Source: Alishewanella longhuensis (GTDB taxonomy: Bacteria > Pseudomonadota > Gammaproteobacteria > Enterobacterales > Alteromonadaceae). Taken from it: DNA of 64,000 nt. The notes beneath the pieces are model-generated. The model was given only the letters and a program-made list of their open reading frames with translations, did no database searches and had not been told where the DNA came from. Positions within the stretch are counted from its first letter, which is position 1. The number at the start of each line of letters is the position of its first letter. Of the stretch, positions 46,123 through 54,697 are shown piece by piece. The position numbers were made by a program, and so were the translations under genes. The DNA lies in the NCBI RefSeq assembly GCF_014653435.1, contig NZ_BNAO01000003.1:331808-395807 (forward strand), read 5' to 3'.

Positions 46123-47807
46123 TAACCCGCAACCCTTAATACTTCGTCTAAGGTTGTTTCACCTTTCAGCACTTTAAGTAGACCATCCTCTAATAAACTA
46201 CGTAAACCACGTTGCCTGTTAAGTGTTGCCGCTGCATCTAAAAAGTCTGCATGGCCAAGTAACGACGTTAATTCGTTGTCACATTTTAAATATTGAATAA
46301 TAGCAACACGCCCACTGTAACCAGTATGGTTACAGTGCTCACAACCTGCTGCTACTTTGCAATTTGCATGTTCGTAGTGTTGGCTAAGTATGTGATGTTT
46401 ATCTAACACTTGCACCTGTTGCAATAAGCTGGGGTTAGGTTGAGCACAAACTGGGCATAGCCGTCGCACTAAACGTTGTGCTACAACTACTTTGACAGCG
46501 GCACTAAGCAAAAAAGGCTCAACGCCCAAATCTAGCAGGCGCGTGTAAGCACTTGGGGCATCGTTAGTATGCAGGGTGCTAAATACCAAGTGCCCCGTTA
46601 ACGCCGACTGCAACGCGATAGCGGCAGTTTCATGATCCCGAATTTCACCTACCATGATAATGTCTGGATCTTGTCGAACAACACTGCGCAGAGCAGACGC
46701 AAAAGTGTAGCCAATATCGGTTTGCACTTGTACCTGATTGATACCGGATAATTGATACTCTACCGGATCTTCTATAGTAATAATTTTTACATCTTCTTCA
46801 TTACGCAACGACAAAAATGAGTACAAGCTGGTTGTCTTACCTGAGCCAGTTGGCCCTGTGAGCAAAATAACACCTGAAGTAGCTTGGATATCGGCTAATA
46901 GACTTTGCTCAACATCTGTTTCTATACCCAGATTTTTAATATCGTAACTCAATGATTCTTTTAACAAAAACCGCATGACTATACTTTCACCATCACCAAC
47001 AGGCAACGCTGAAACGCGTATATCGACTGACTTGGCGTCAATCTTCATTTCTATTTTTCCGTCTTGCGGCCGCCGTTTTTCAGCAATGTCCATTTTTGAC
47101 AAGAGCTTTAAACGGGTGACTATAGGTAACACCATGTTTTGCGGAATAGTTTCAACGTCATGCAATACGCCGTCTATACGGTAGCGTACCCGAGCCACAC
47201 CCCGAATCGGTTCTATATGCATGTCTGACGCTCTGCGTCTGAGAGCTTTAATAATTAGGTTATTTAATAGGTTGACCGTTGGCGCTTCTGACGCTAACTC
47301 ACGCAGCCGATCTTCTTCGAGAATAGATAAATTTACTGTACCTGAATCTTCAACAGGGGGCAGTAAAACCTCGCTGAGTTGTTTAAATTGCTCATCGGTA
47401 GCAACTAACAACTGATAGCTCGTTAAACCTGTCTTTTCAACTACTGCTTCTATTTCACAAAAATCAAGTTGTGGAGAAGATATTAGTGTGATGGGAGCAT
47501 CGTCATGCTGTTTGCAAAGCAAAATATTTTTTTGCGCTAATTCGAACAACAATTGAGCATTATACTCAGCCCATATTTGTTCTTTAAGCTTGTCGTTTAC
47601 CAAAATTGCCTGCAACGATTGTTTGGTTACTGGAGCTGTACCAAACACCTGATGATAAAATTCAATAAGCTTTTCAGAAGATAAAGCGCCCATTCTGTTC
47701 AGGATGAGCTCTACTCTACCGCCATGTTTCTCTTGATATAAACGTGCTTTTGCAATGTCTTCGCCCGTGAGCGCTTGTTGCTGAAAAAAATCATCTATTA
47801 CAGTCAT
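46122..47807 (-). CDS. gspE: Type II secretion assembly ATPase
   Basis: The 561-residue protein has an N-terminal GspE/PilB domain and a middle N2 domain with DMHIEPIRG and RYRIDGVLHD. The Walker A is GPTGSGKTT (about 315), followed by the Asp box ITIEDPVEYQL and VRQDPDIIMVGEIRD (Walker B). A C-terminal tetracysteine zinc element is CPVCAQ...CEHCNHTGYSGR (about 450-485). It powers pseudopilus assembly from the cytoplasm. It follows gspG by 22 bp. Confidence 0.94.
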   Translation of the reverse strand: MTVIDDFFQQQALTGEDIAKARLYQEKHGGRVELILNRMGALSSEKLIEFYHQVFGTAPVTKQSLQAILVNDKLKEQIWAEYNAQLLFELAQKNILLCKQHDDAPITLISSPQLDFCEIEAVVEKTGLTSYQLLVATDEQFKQLSEVLLPPVEDSGTVNLSILEEDRLRELASEAPTVNLLNNLIIKALRRRASDMHIEPIRGVARVRYRIDGVLHDVETIPQNMVLPIVTRLKLLSKMDIAEKRRPQDGKIEMKIDAKSVDIRVSALPVGDGESIVMRFLLKESLSYDIKNLGIETDVEQSLLADIQATSGVILLTGPTGSGKTTSLYSFLSLRNEEDVKIITIEDPVEYQLSGINQVQVQTDIGYTFASALRSVVRQDPDIIMVGEIRDHETAAIALQSALTGHLVFSTLHTNDAPSAYTRLLDLGVEPFLLSAAVKVVVAQRLVRRLCPVCAQPNPSLLQQVQVLDKHHILSQHYEHANCKVAAGCEHCNHTGYSGRVAIIQYLKCDNELTSLLGHADFLDAAATLNRQRGLRSLLEDGLLKVLKGETTLDEVLRVAG

Positions 47808-47829
47808 TTAGTTTTCCGAAAAACTACTT

Positions 47830-48264
47830 TTATAGGGTAATATCAGCTGCTTCACCTTCGCCACCCGCTTTACCATCACTGCCAAGTGAACTTAGGGTAA
47901 AAGACTTCCCTGCTTCACCACCAAGCACATAGTGGTAAGGATTTCCCCAAGGATCTAATGGTACTTCACGAGGTAAATAAGGACCATCCCATTTGGGATT
48001 CTCACTTTTCAGTAATTCGTCTAACGATGCAGGATAATTCCCCATATCTAAGCGATAGGTGTTTAATGCACTCTCTAGCATCCTCAGCTGAGTTTCTGCT
48101 GTTTTAATTTTGGATGAATCTACTTTTGAGAACATAGTGGGAGCAACCAGAGAAGCTAGTAAACCCAGTATCACGATAACGATTAGCAATTCGATAAGCG
48201 TAAAACCTTTTTTTCGTTTGTTTACTGTGTGAGTTTCACTTTTACATACTCTGTCAAAAAACAT
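47830..48264 (-). CDS. gspG: Major pseudopilin
   Basis: The product has 144 residues from ATG 48264, chosen because GAGG is upstream; the frame extends to 48303 without a ribosome site. A leader ending in KRKKG is followed by FTLIELLIVIVIL with Glu at +5. The C-terminal part has the GspG signature: YPASLDELL, WDGPYLPREVPLDPWGNPY (split at YLP) and SLGSDGKAGGEGEAADI, the Ca2+-binding loop. It forms the pseudopilus shaft. The ordering gspG-E-F-H-I-J-K differs from the usual C-D-E-F-G order. Confidence 0.93.
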   Translation of the reverse strand: MFFDRVCKSETHTVNKRKKGFTLIELLIVIVILGLLASLVAPTMFSKVDSSKIKTAETQLRMLESALNTYRLDMGNYPASLDELLKSENPKWDGPYLPREVPLDPWGNPYHYVLGGEAGKSFTLSSLGSDGKAGGEGEAADITL

Positions 48265-48319
48265 AAAAACCTCAATAAAAACAGCAGCTCGCCTATTTTT
48301 CAAGCTGCTAATTATTTAA

Positions 48320-51028
48320 TTAAATTCTTGAAATTGCTGCCAAGGCTACCGCGCTTTGATAGAAAATTTGGGTAACTTGCGACCATAAGCTCAGTGAATC
48401 TTTGTATTCAATATCAACCGGTACCACGATGGTGTCACCTGGCAGTAAATTAGTAGCCTGCGCGCTAAACCAACGACTGCGTGGCGGAATTAGCACTGAG
48501 CCGTCAGCTCTTATTACATATAAACGATCATTATCTGCCCGCTTACGTAATCCGCCTGACAATTTTAGGTAATCTTCCACACTAAAAGTTCCATTAAATA
48601 AGTGCGTGCCAGTATGTTGCACTTCACCAATGATGGTAATGGTGTTATTCAGCCTGGGTACAAAGAAATTGTCGTTATGCTCTAAAACAATGTCAGAACT
48701 GACATCGCCAGCCATTAAACGCTCAACACTTAACACTACGCGGCCAACTGGTTCTGCATCAGCAATTTCGTTTACCAGAGCAATCGCTTGCTGGGGCGGT
48801 GTTGCTAACATTTGTGCAGAAATAGACTTAGTAGCGATATCCGATTTTACCTGCTCTAATAATTTATTTAGCTGTTCTCTTTGTTGCTGCTTTATCGATT
48901 GGCGGGTAAAAATAGCACCAAAAGAATAAGCATCGTCAGTAAAGCCACCAGCCCTATTGATAAGTTGCGATAATGTTTCTCCCTTAACGATTTGATAATC
49001 ACCAGGGAAGCGCACAGCACCACGAAGCTTAACAATTCGAGTTTCGTCCCATGAAGGCGCGCTGAAGACATTCAAACGATCACGGCTTCTTAATACAATG
49101 TCGGGTTCTGTGCCATTAAGTATGGCGTTAAGTTGAATTGGCACATTGTTAAATTTCACCGAGTTACTTTCAAAACTAAAGCCTTCAAAACGGCTGAGTT
49201 CGGCACGTGGTAAATAAGCCGAAGCGTTTAAACCTCCAGCCAATGCCAGCTGAGCTTTTATATTACCCTCTTTTAGTAACGGATACTCGCCAGGCACTTT
49301 TACATCGCCGGTTACGGATACGATTTGCATGGGACTGTTGTGATTTGACTGCCGCTTCAACATTTGTAACAACGGATACAACAGCTCTTGTCGGGTAAGA
49401 TGCTGACTCAGTGCTATCTGTGTCTCATTGTAATAGACTTGCGATAGCAGCTCATTGATTCTTCGTTCTATTAGCTCATCTTGGCTTATCAAAACGTTAC
49501 TAACAGATTGCTGCGGAACAGAAACAACCTGAGACTTTTCCTGAATAGCACTAAAGGCTTTTGTAAAGAAATCACCTGATGTAGCGGGGCTATTAAAGAG
49601 GTTGGTGAAGTCTTCTTGCAGTACCTCTGCAAGCTTTTCGTTTAGTTGTGCACGATTGTACCCCTCACTGCCGTGGTGGAAGATCAAGATAATATCGTCT
49701 GGTTGCAAGGTCAACTCGTTCCTAATAATGCCAGCGTGGTCTTTAATATTGTCGATTAGATTGAAACTAAACACCTCGTGCATGCGGCTATTTGGATTGT
49801 TGCGCACAACGATTGCCGATTGTAAATCTGTTGATACCAGTAAATCTGACCATATATTACGAATAAGATGGTGCAACTTGATATCAGGCTGCCAGGCATA
49901 TACGGCTGGACGTGCTACAGCGCCCAGTATCGTCACTTGATTGTTAAAACGGGCCTCTAATGGGTGAACCATCAATTTATCGCCGTTATGTAACTTCTGA
50001 GTAATATCCTGAGAATTACTCAATTGTAAACTTAGAAGATTTTTTGATTTGCCGTCTGTTCTTTCTAAGCTCACATTGGCGGTGTTTGCTTTAGCATTAA
50101 CGCCACCGGCAAGACTTAATAACGATTGAATTGTGTCGCCTGGGTTAATTTCATAAACGCCAGGACGGCGAACTTCACCATTAATGCTTACTGTTGGCCC
50201 TAATGCGCTTATAAAGACCACATCGCCATGCATAAGATGTATATCTTTGGAGTTTAATCCCTGCAATAACAACTCATATAGATCAAACTCTGCAACAGTT
50301 TTGCCCGCACGATTCACTTTGATATTACGCAAAGAACCAATGTCTGATACCCCACCAGAGACAAACAAAGCTTGCGTTACAGTTGTAAGCGCAGATACCG
50401 CATACATGCCAGGGTTTTTGGCTTCACCTGCCATAATAATGTTTATGGTTCTCATTTTCCCCATAGATACTGCTACTTCAACACCTATAGTCGACTGGCG
50501 AATCCTATCGATAAGAAGCTGCCTGGCATTGCCAAATGACAGCCCAGCTAACACTATAGCGCCGGCTTCTGGCACCACGACCTGACCGTCGCGGTCAATT
50601 TGTAAAGAATGACTTGAACTTTGCTTACCAAAAAACTGCAGTAAAATAGTATCACCCGCACCGAGAATGTAACTATCAGGCACAGGACCGTTATCTACCG
50701 GTGCAAAAGTTGATATTTCTGGATTGAAAATATTGAGACCAAACCGAGTGTTTACCGTTCTGACGGCTTGTGTGCGTTGCCGGCTTTGTTCACCCGGTAT
50801 GACTTTAGGTTGTAAAACTTGCACTGTATTCGCAGGGTTTTCTGGCGTATTTTGATTGATAAGAGTGTTAGGGTCTATCCCAAACTGCTTTGCCAGTGCT
50901 TGCTGTTGCTCTAACGGCAGATTTTTGAGCTGCGCTAGCATTTCTGGAGACGGTGTATTGGCAAAAGCCGTTCCTATGCAGAACGCTAGCAAGAATGCAG
51001 TAAAAAATTTAAACACTGGAGACTCCAT
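48320..51028 (-). CDS. Very long Wza-like exopolysaccharide export protein
   Basis: The product has 902 residues from ATG 51028; a TTG extension to 51079 would run into the wzi gene. A signal peptide (FLLAFCIGTAFANTP) is followed by a Poly_export domain (about 105-190; YILGAGDTILLQFFGK). At least five SLBB-type beta-grasp modules follow, each marked by phrases such as AGEAKNPGMYAV, NGEVRRPGVYEI, LGAVARPAVYAW, TGDVKVPGEYPL, RGAVRFPGDYQI and IGEVQHTGTHLF. E. coli Wza is about 380 residues with two, so the periplasmic ring stack would be much taller. It is predicted to form the outer-membrane export channel. Start is 32 bp after wzi. Confidence 0.9.
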   Translation of the reverse strand: MESPVFKFFTAFLLAFCIGTAFANTPSPEMLAQLKNLPLEQQQALAKQFGIDPNTLINQNTPENPANTVQVLQPKVIPGEQSRQRTQAVRTVNTRFGLNIFNPEISTFAPVDNGPVPDSYILGAGDTILLQFFGKQSSSHSLQIDRDGQVVVPEAGAIVLAGLSFGNARQLLIDRIRQSTIGVEVAVSMGKMRTINIIMAGEAKNPGMYAVSALTTVTQALFVSGGVSDIGSLRNIKVNRAGKTVAEFDLYELLLQGLNSKDIHLMHGDVVFISALGPTVSINGEVRRPGVYEINPGDTIQSLLSLAGGVNAKANTANVSLERTDGKSKNLLSLQLSNSQDITQKLHNGDKLMVHPLEARFNNQVTILGAVARPAVYAWQPDIKLHHLIRNIWSDLLVSTDLQSAIVVRNNPNSRMHEVFSFNLIDNIKDHAGIIRNELTLQPDDIILIFHHGSEGYNRAQLNEKLAEVLQEDFTNLFNSPATSGDFFTKAFSAIQEKSQVVSVPQQSVSNVLISQDELIERRINELLSQVYYNETQIALSQHLTRQELLYPLLQMLKRQSNHNSPMQIVSVTGDVKVPGEYPLLKEGNIKAQLALAGGLNASAYLPRAELSRFEGFSFESNSVKFNNVPIQLNAILNGTEPDIVLRSRDRLNVFSAPSWDETRIVKLRGAVRFPGDYQIVKGETLSQLINRAGGFTDDAYSFGAIFTRQSIKQQQREQLNKLLEQVKSDIATKSISAQMLATPPQQAIALVNEIADAEPVGRVVLSVERLMAGDVSSDIVLEHNDNFFVPRLNNTITIIGEVQHTGTHLFNGTFSVEDYLKLSGGLRKRADNDRLYVIRADGSVLIPPRSRWFSAQATNLLPGDTIVVPVDIEYKDSLSLWSQVTQIFYQSAVALAAISRI

Positions 51029-51060
51029 AACCAAAGTTTTGTTGCGAAAGACAAAATGCG

Positions 51061-52341
51061 TCAAAAGCGTACTTGCCAATTGAAGGCAGCATCGAGTGCT
51101 GAATGACCGTCTACTGCAACTGGAAGTTTATTTTGCCATTTCAAACTTGCACTAAGCAAGCCAGAAAATAACGGGATTGAGCTTGTGACGACCGATTGTA
51201 CACTATTTGTTGCCTCAGAGAATGGGATATCCCATCGTTGAAAGCTCACGTGCCATTTTATAGCTGCACCAGTGCTCTCAAACCAATTAAGGCCAACACT
51301 ATTATCTGACTTTAGGTACTGAGCATCACTAGTATGCCCTAAAAATTGCCAATCTAGGTAATCGGCCTGAAATAAGCGCGTTTCAATAAAACCTGATAAC
51401 GAGCCATCGAATATCGAGAGGCTTTGTTTGAAGCCAGCAGTTAATGCCAATGCTGCGTTAGTGGTTTGGTAATCTAAACGACTGTAAACTTGTTTGTTTG
51501 TGTTAATTGCATGGGTAAACGTAAAATTAACATAAGTTGCTTTGTTATTTTGCCAGTTTTGCATAATGTTTTGCGTTTTAACCTGTGCAAGCTCAGCCGA
51601 AATTTGTGAGCTAAAGTTCAACACATGATGTGAAGCGGCTTTAACAAATTGTAATTGTCCTAATCCATGCTTATCAAAATGACCTAAAGTTAGGTCCCAG
51701 CCATGGTTAATAAAAGCATTATGTAAAGGTTGTCTACCATTACTTAGCTGCAAAGTTATTGGCGGCGTATAAAACCGATTAGAGCTTAGCAGTCCTGATG
51801 CAGCAGGGCCTGCATGCAAGTTTTCTTGAGCTATGCTAATGGAAAGCTTGGGGAATGCATAAGCCAGATAACTGCCGGCAAAATGTTGTGACGAATAATT
51901 TTCTGTTAATGTATTTTCGAAGCGCTGCGCAAATAGACCTACTGCAAAATTTCCTTGATACCACTCTGTTCCGAGCTTTGCACTGTAGCGTGCAAACTGC
52001 GACTGCTGACCAGCAACCCAAATGCTGTTTGAATTGGTATATCCCGCGCTAAAATAATGATTATAATTACCTTCGACGTACCTTATGGCATTCAGTAGTC
52101 TATCAACCGCGCGCTGCTCTTCTTCGCTTAGCACCTGCTTTTGCAATGTAAAAAGCTGTTCTGATACTGGAGCAATAAAAATGCGTTCTTGATGTAAATT
52201 AGTAGTTATCAACTGGCTTGCAACCAATAAGTCCAGACTGTCCATAACAGTCCGGTCAGACTTATCGAACCATGGCGCTGCCGAGACGGGGCTTAAGATA
52301 AGTAGCAGCAGAATGTTAAAAAAGCTTTTTGATATTTTCAT
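51061..52341 (-). CDS. Wzi-type capsule assembly outer-membrane protein
   Basis: The 426-residue protein has a signal peptide (LILSPVSAAPW) and a mature portion of alternating short strands with aromatic ends, including GTEWYQGNFAVGLFAQRF and ISIAQENLHAGP. This matches the capsule assembly protein Wzi family (PF14052), an 18-strand lectin-like barrel in E. coli. It helps attach polymer to the cell surface. It is the first gene of the minus-strand export/secretion cluster. Confidence 0.82.
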   Translation of the reverse strand: MKISKSFFNILLLLILSPVSAAPWFDKSDRTVMDSLDLLVASQLITTNLHQERIFIAPVSEQLFTLQKQVLSEEEQRAVDRLLNAIRYVEGNYNHYFSAGYTNSNSIWVAGQQSQFARYSAKLGTEWYQGNFAVGLFAQRFENTLTENYSSQHFAGSYLAYAFPKLSISIAQENLHAGPAASGLLSSNRFYTPPITLQLSNGRQPLHNAFINHGWDLTLGHFDKHGLGQLQFVKAASHHVLNFSSQISAELAQVKTQNIMQNWQNNKATYVNFTFTHAINTNKQVYSRLDYQTTNAALALTAGFKQSLSIFDGSLSGFIETRLFQADYLDWQFLGHTSDAQYLKSDNSVGLNWFESTGAAIKWHVSFQRWDIPFSEATNSVQSVVTSSIPLFSGLLSASLKWQNKLPVAVDGHSALDAAFNWQVRF

Positions 52342-52578
52342 TTTTTTACATTTAAATTTTTGGCCGAGAATAGCAGAAACACCACAAAGCTGTAAATGTT
52401 ATGCTAGCGTATGTTTTGCGTTACTTTGTACTGATAGGTCGATTTTTTTGCTGCTTAGCGGTTGCTTTGGGTTTTAGCGCTCACTTTTAGTTTGTTATAT
52501 TTTTCTATATGTAAATTGTATATTCATTTTCGCAGCCTTAAGATGAGCACATTACAATCTAAATCCTACTAAGGGGAT

Positions 52579-53829
52579 ATGATGTCAGCTTTTTTTTCTA
52601 AAGTGTCGGTAATTGGTCTTGGCTATATTGGTTTACCTACTGCTGCAGTAATCGCTTCGCGCGGTGTTGAGGTGGTGGGTATTGATGTCTCTGAGCACGC
52701 AGTTAACACAATAAATCAGGGTAAAATACATATCGTAGAGCCGGATTTAGATATGTTAGTGCAGGCTGCGGTAACAACTGGTAAGTTACGTGCTTCGCTT
52801 ATACCTGAGCCGGCACAAGCTTTTATGATTGCGGTACCCACTCCTTTTAAAGAAAATAAATCACCTGATCTTAGCTATATTCGTACTGCTATCGAAAATA
52901 TTGCTCCGGTAATTGAAAAAGGTAATTTAATTGTCTTGGAATCAACCTCACCTGTTGGCACAACCGAGCAAATCGCTCAGTGGCTAAATGAGCTTCGGCC
53001 TGATTTAAAGGTTCCGATGGACCATTCTGATGCTGCCGATATTTTTATTGCGCATTGCCCAGAGCGCGTTTTACCGGGCAGAGTGTTACAGGAATTGGTA
53101 AGTAATGACCGTATTATTGGCGGTATTACGCCACGCTGTGCCGAAAAAGCCAAGTCTTTGTATGAGCTGTTCGTTCGGGGTGAATGTTTACAAACCCATG
53201 CCCGTACCGCCGAGATGGCCAAGCTGACAGAAAACGCCTTTCGCGATGTGAATATTGCTTTTGCCAATGAATTATCACTTATCTGTGACAAGCTAAAAAT
53301 TAATGTTTGGGAGCTAATTAAACTTTCAAACCGCCACCCTCGCGTCAATATTTTAAGCCCAGGTCCTGGCGTGGGCGGTCACTGTATCGCAGTTGACCCT
53401 TGGTTTATTGTTGATTCAGCGCCTGAGCTTGCTAAGTTAATTCGTTCGGCCCGCGAAATTAACGACAGCAAACCGCACTATGTTATTGAGAAGGTAAAGG
53501 CGGCGGCAGACCAATTTAAACGCCCTGTTATCGCCTGTTTGGGTTTAGCCTTTAAAGCCGATATTGATGATTTACGCGAGAGCCCGGCCTTGGATATTGC
53601 TGAGCACTTAATTAATGATAATGTGGGTGAGGTATTGTTAGTTGAACCCAATATCAAACAATTACCGAAGCGTCTTAGCCAGCATAACGACAAGTTAACT
53701 ACCCTACCCCAAGCATTAGAACGAGCCAATGTGCTGGTTGTGCTGGTCGACCACCGCCAATTCAAAGCATTACATATCAACGAGGTAGCAGCAAAAGTCG
53801 TCATCGACACCCGCGGTATCTTCGGCTAA
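52579..53829 (+). CDS. wecC: UDP-N-acetyl-D-mannosamine dehydrogenase
   Basis: The 416-residue enzyme oxidises UDP-ManNAc to UDP-ManNAcA. Motifs are VIGLGYIGLPTAA, HIVEPDLDMLV, ESTSPVGTTEQ, HCPERVLPG, ELSLICDKLKINVWELI, and the catalytic-Cys segment GVGGHCIAVDPWF; similarity to E. coli WecC is high throughout. AAGGGG precedes two consecutive ATG codons, and the second (52582) is better spaced. It is transcribed divergently from wzi. WecB, the epimerase that supplies its substrate, is not in the window. Confidence 0.95.
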   Translation: MMSAFFSKVSVIGLGYIGLPTAAVIASRGVEVVGIDVSEHAVNTINQGKIHIVEPDLDMLVQAAVTTGKLRASLIPEPAQAFMIAVPTPFKENKSPDLSYIRTAIENIAPVIEKGNLIVLESTSPVGTTEQIAQWLNELRPDLKVPMDHSDAADIFIAHCPERVLPGRVLQELVSNDRIIGGITPRCAEKAKSLYELFVRGECLQTHARTAEMAKLTENAFRDVNIAFANELSLICDKLKINVWELIKLSNRHPRVNILSPGPGVGGHCIAVDPWFIVDSAPELAKLIRSAREINDSKPHYVIEKVKAAADQFKRPVIACLGLAFKADIDDLRESPALDIAEHLINDNVGEVLLVEPNIKQLPKRLSQHNDKLTTLPQALERANVLVVLVDHRQFKALHINEVAAKVVIDTRGIFG

Positions 53830-53830
53830 C

Positions 53831-53892
53831 TTATCCACACAACTCCGGTACCGGCCCGACCACTTTATCCACAGGTCTCCGGTACCGGTCTA
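53831..53892 (-). repeat. Two REP copies at the 3' end of the RAYT gene
   Basis: Two REP-type units run in the same orientation: 53831-53860 (ttatccacacaactccggta at its start) and 53865-53892 (a ttatccacaggtctccggta variant). Both centre on the palindrome CCGGTACCGG. Relative to the copies at 54594 and 57371 they are inverted. The first begins 1 bp after the wecC stop, and the last codons and stop of the RAYT gene lie inside both copies. Confidence 0.9.
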
Positions 53893-54511
53893 ACCTGTTT
53901 TGAGGGCGCGGCTTTATGCTGTTCTTAGTCAGGGCATTACGGATATCATATAATTCATCTTCACTCATGGGTTGAGTAAATAACTGATTGTACGCTTTTA
54001 AGCGAGCTAATGAGGTAGCCCCAAGAGCCTCATATGTTGTATGTGGTGTTATTACCGTCGAATTTTTGCCGCAAGCATTAGTGAGAAAACTAGACCACTC
54101 GAAACCACCTGGAGTCTTCACTAAACCAGCCCGGACCGGGTTTAGTTCTATGTAGCGATAACACGCGAGCAGGTAATAGTCGCTTTCAATAACGCTGGCA
54201 AAATACTTACCATCCCATACTGTGCCTGTGCGCTGATTGATGGTGTTGTAGTAAGCGGCGTATTTGCGTCCTAAACATTGCATAAAATGCGGTACTTCAG
54301 CCCCGTCTTCAGGTGTAATTAAAAGATGATAGTGGTTAGACATCAAGACGAATGCATGTAACTTGATTGCAAAGGTTTCTAACTTACTACAAAGCATTTT
54401 GAAAAAGACGCGCTTATCTGCTTCAGATCCGAAACAGTGCATACGATTATGCCCACGGTTAATAATGTGATAAGGCATGCCATCAATAAATGAGCGAGGT
54501 TTTCTAGCCAT
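53831..54511 (-). CDS. REP-associated tyrosine transposase (RAYT)
   Basis: The product has 226 residues from the ATG at 54511 (MARKPRSF, the usual RAYT start; a frame extension of four codons exists). It is a TnpA_REP/Y1-type HUH enzyme: the HUH motif is in MSNHYHLLI (about residues 98-106), and GTVWDGKYFASVIESDYYLL is followed by CYRYIELNPVRAGLV with the candidate catalytic Tyr. It would bind and nick REP hairpins. The final ~18 residues (RYRRPVDKVVGPVPELCG) are encoded by the two adjacent REP copies. REPs lie on both sides in inverted orientation. Confidence 0.92.
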   Translation of the reverse strand: MARKPRSFIDGMPYHIINRGHNRMHCFGSEADKRVFFKMLCSKLETFAIKLHAFVLMSNHYHLLITPEDGAEVPHFMQCLGRKYAAYYNTINQRTGTVWDGKYFASVIESDYYLLACYRYIELNPVRAGLVKTPGGFEWSSFLTNACGKNSTVITPHTTYEALGATSLARLKAYNQLFTQPMSEDELYDIRNALTKNSIKPRPQNRLDRYRRPVDKVVGPVPELCG

Positions 54512-54593
54512 AATGAAAAACATTTGTTAATAAAGATTAAATTTAGATTAATAAGTGAATTTTTCAAATCAAAGCTCAACAGGTAAGACCTCC

Positions 54594-54619
54594 AACCGGT
54601 ACCGGAGTTGTGTGGACAA
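54594..54619 (+). repeat. REP copy 5' of the RAYT gene
   Basis: The unit reads aaccggtaccggagttgtgt followed by ggacaa. It is inverted with respect to the two copies at the other end of the RAYT gene and in the same orientation as the four downstream of the P-type ATPase. Three bases differ from the common form. Confidence 0.88.
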
Positions 54620-54697
54620 GTGGCTTGATATAGCGCAGGGTGTAACGCAGGCTTCCTGGCATACTATGATTATAAGTTGAGAAACTGAGCTGAACCT

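Noticed and set aside
38073-48303. MSHA type IV pilus locus
   Set aside because: The secretin N-terminal part is MshL-like, but the GspG Ca2+ loop, the separate I, J and K minor pseudopilins and the GspC-like HR domain fit a secretion system better.
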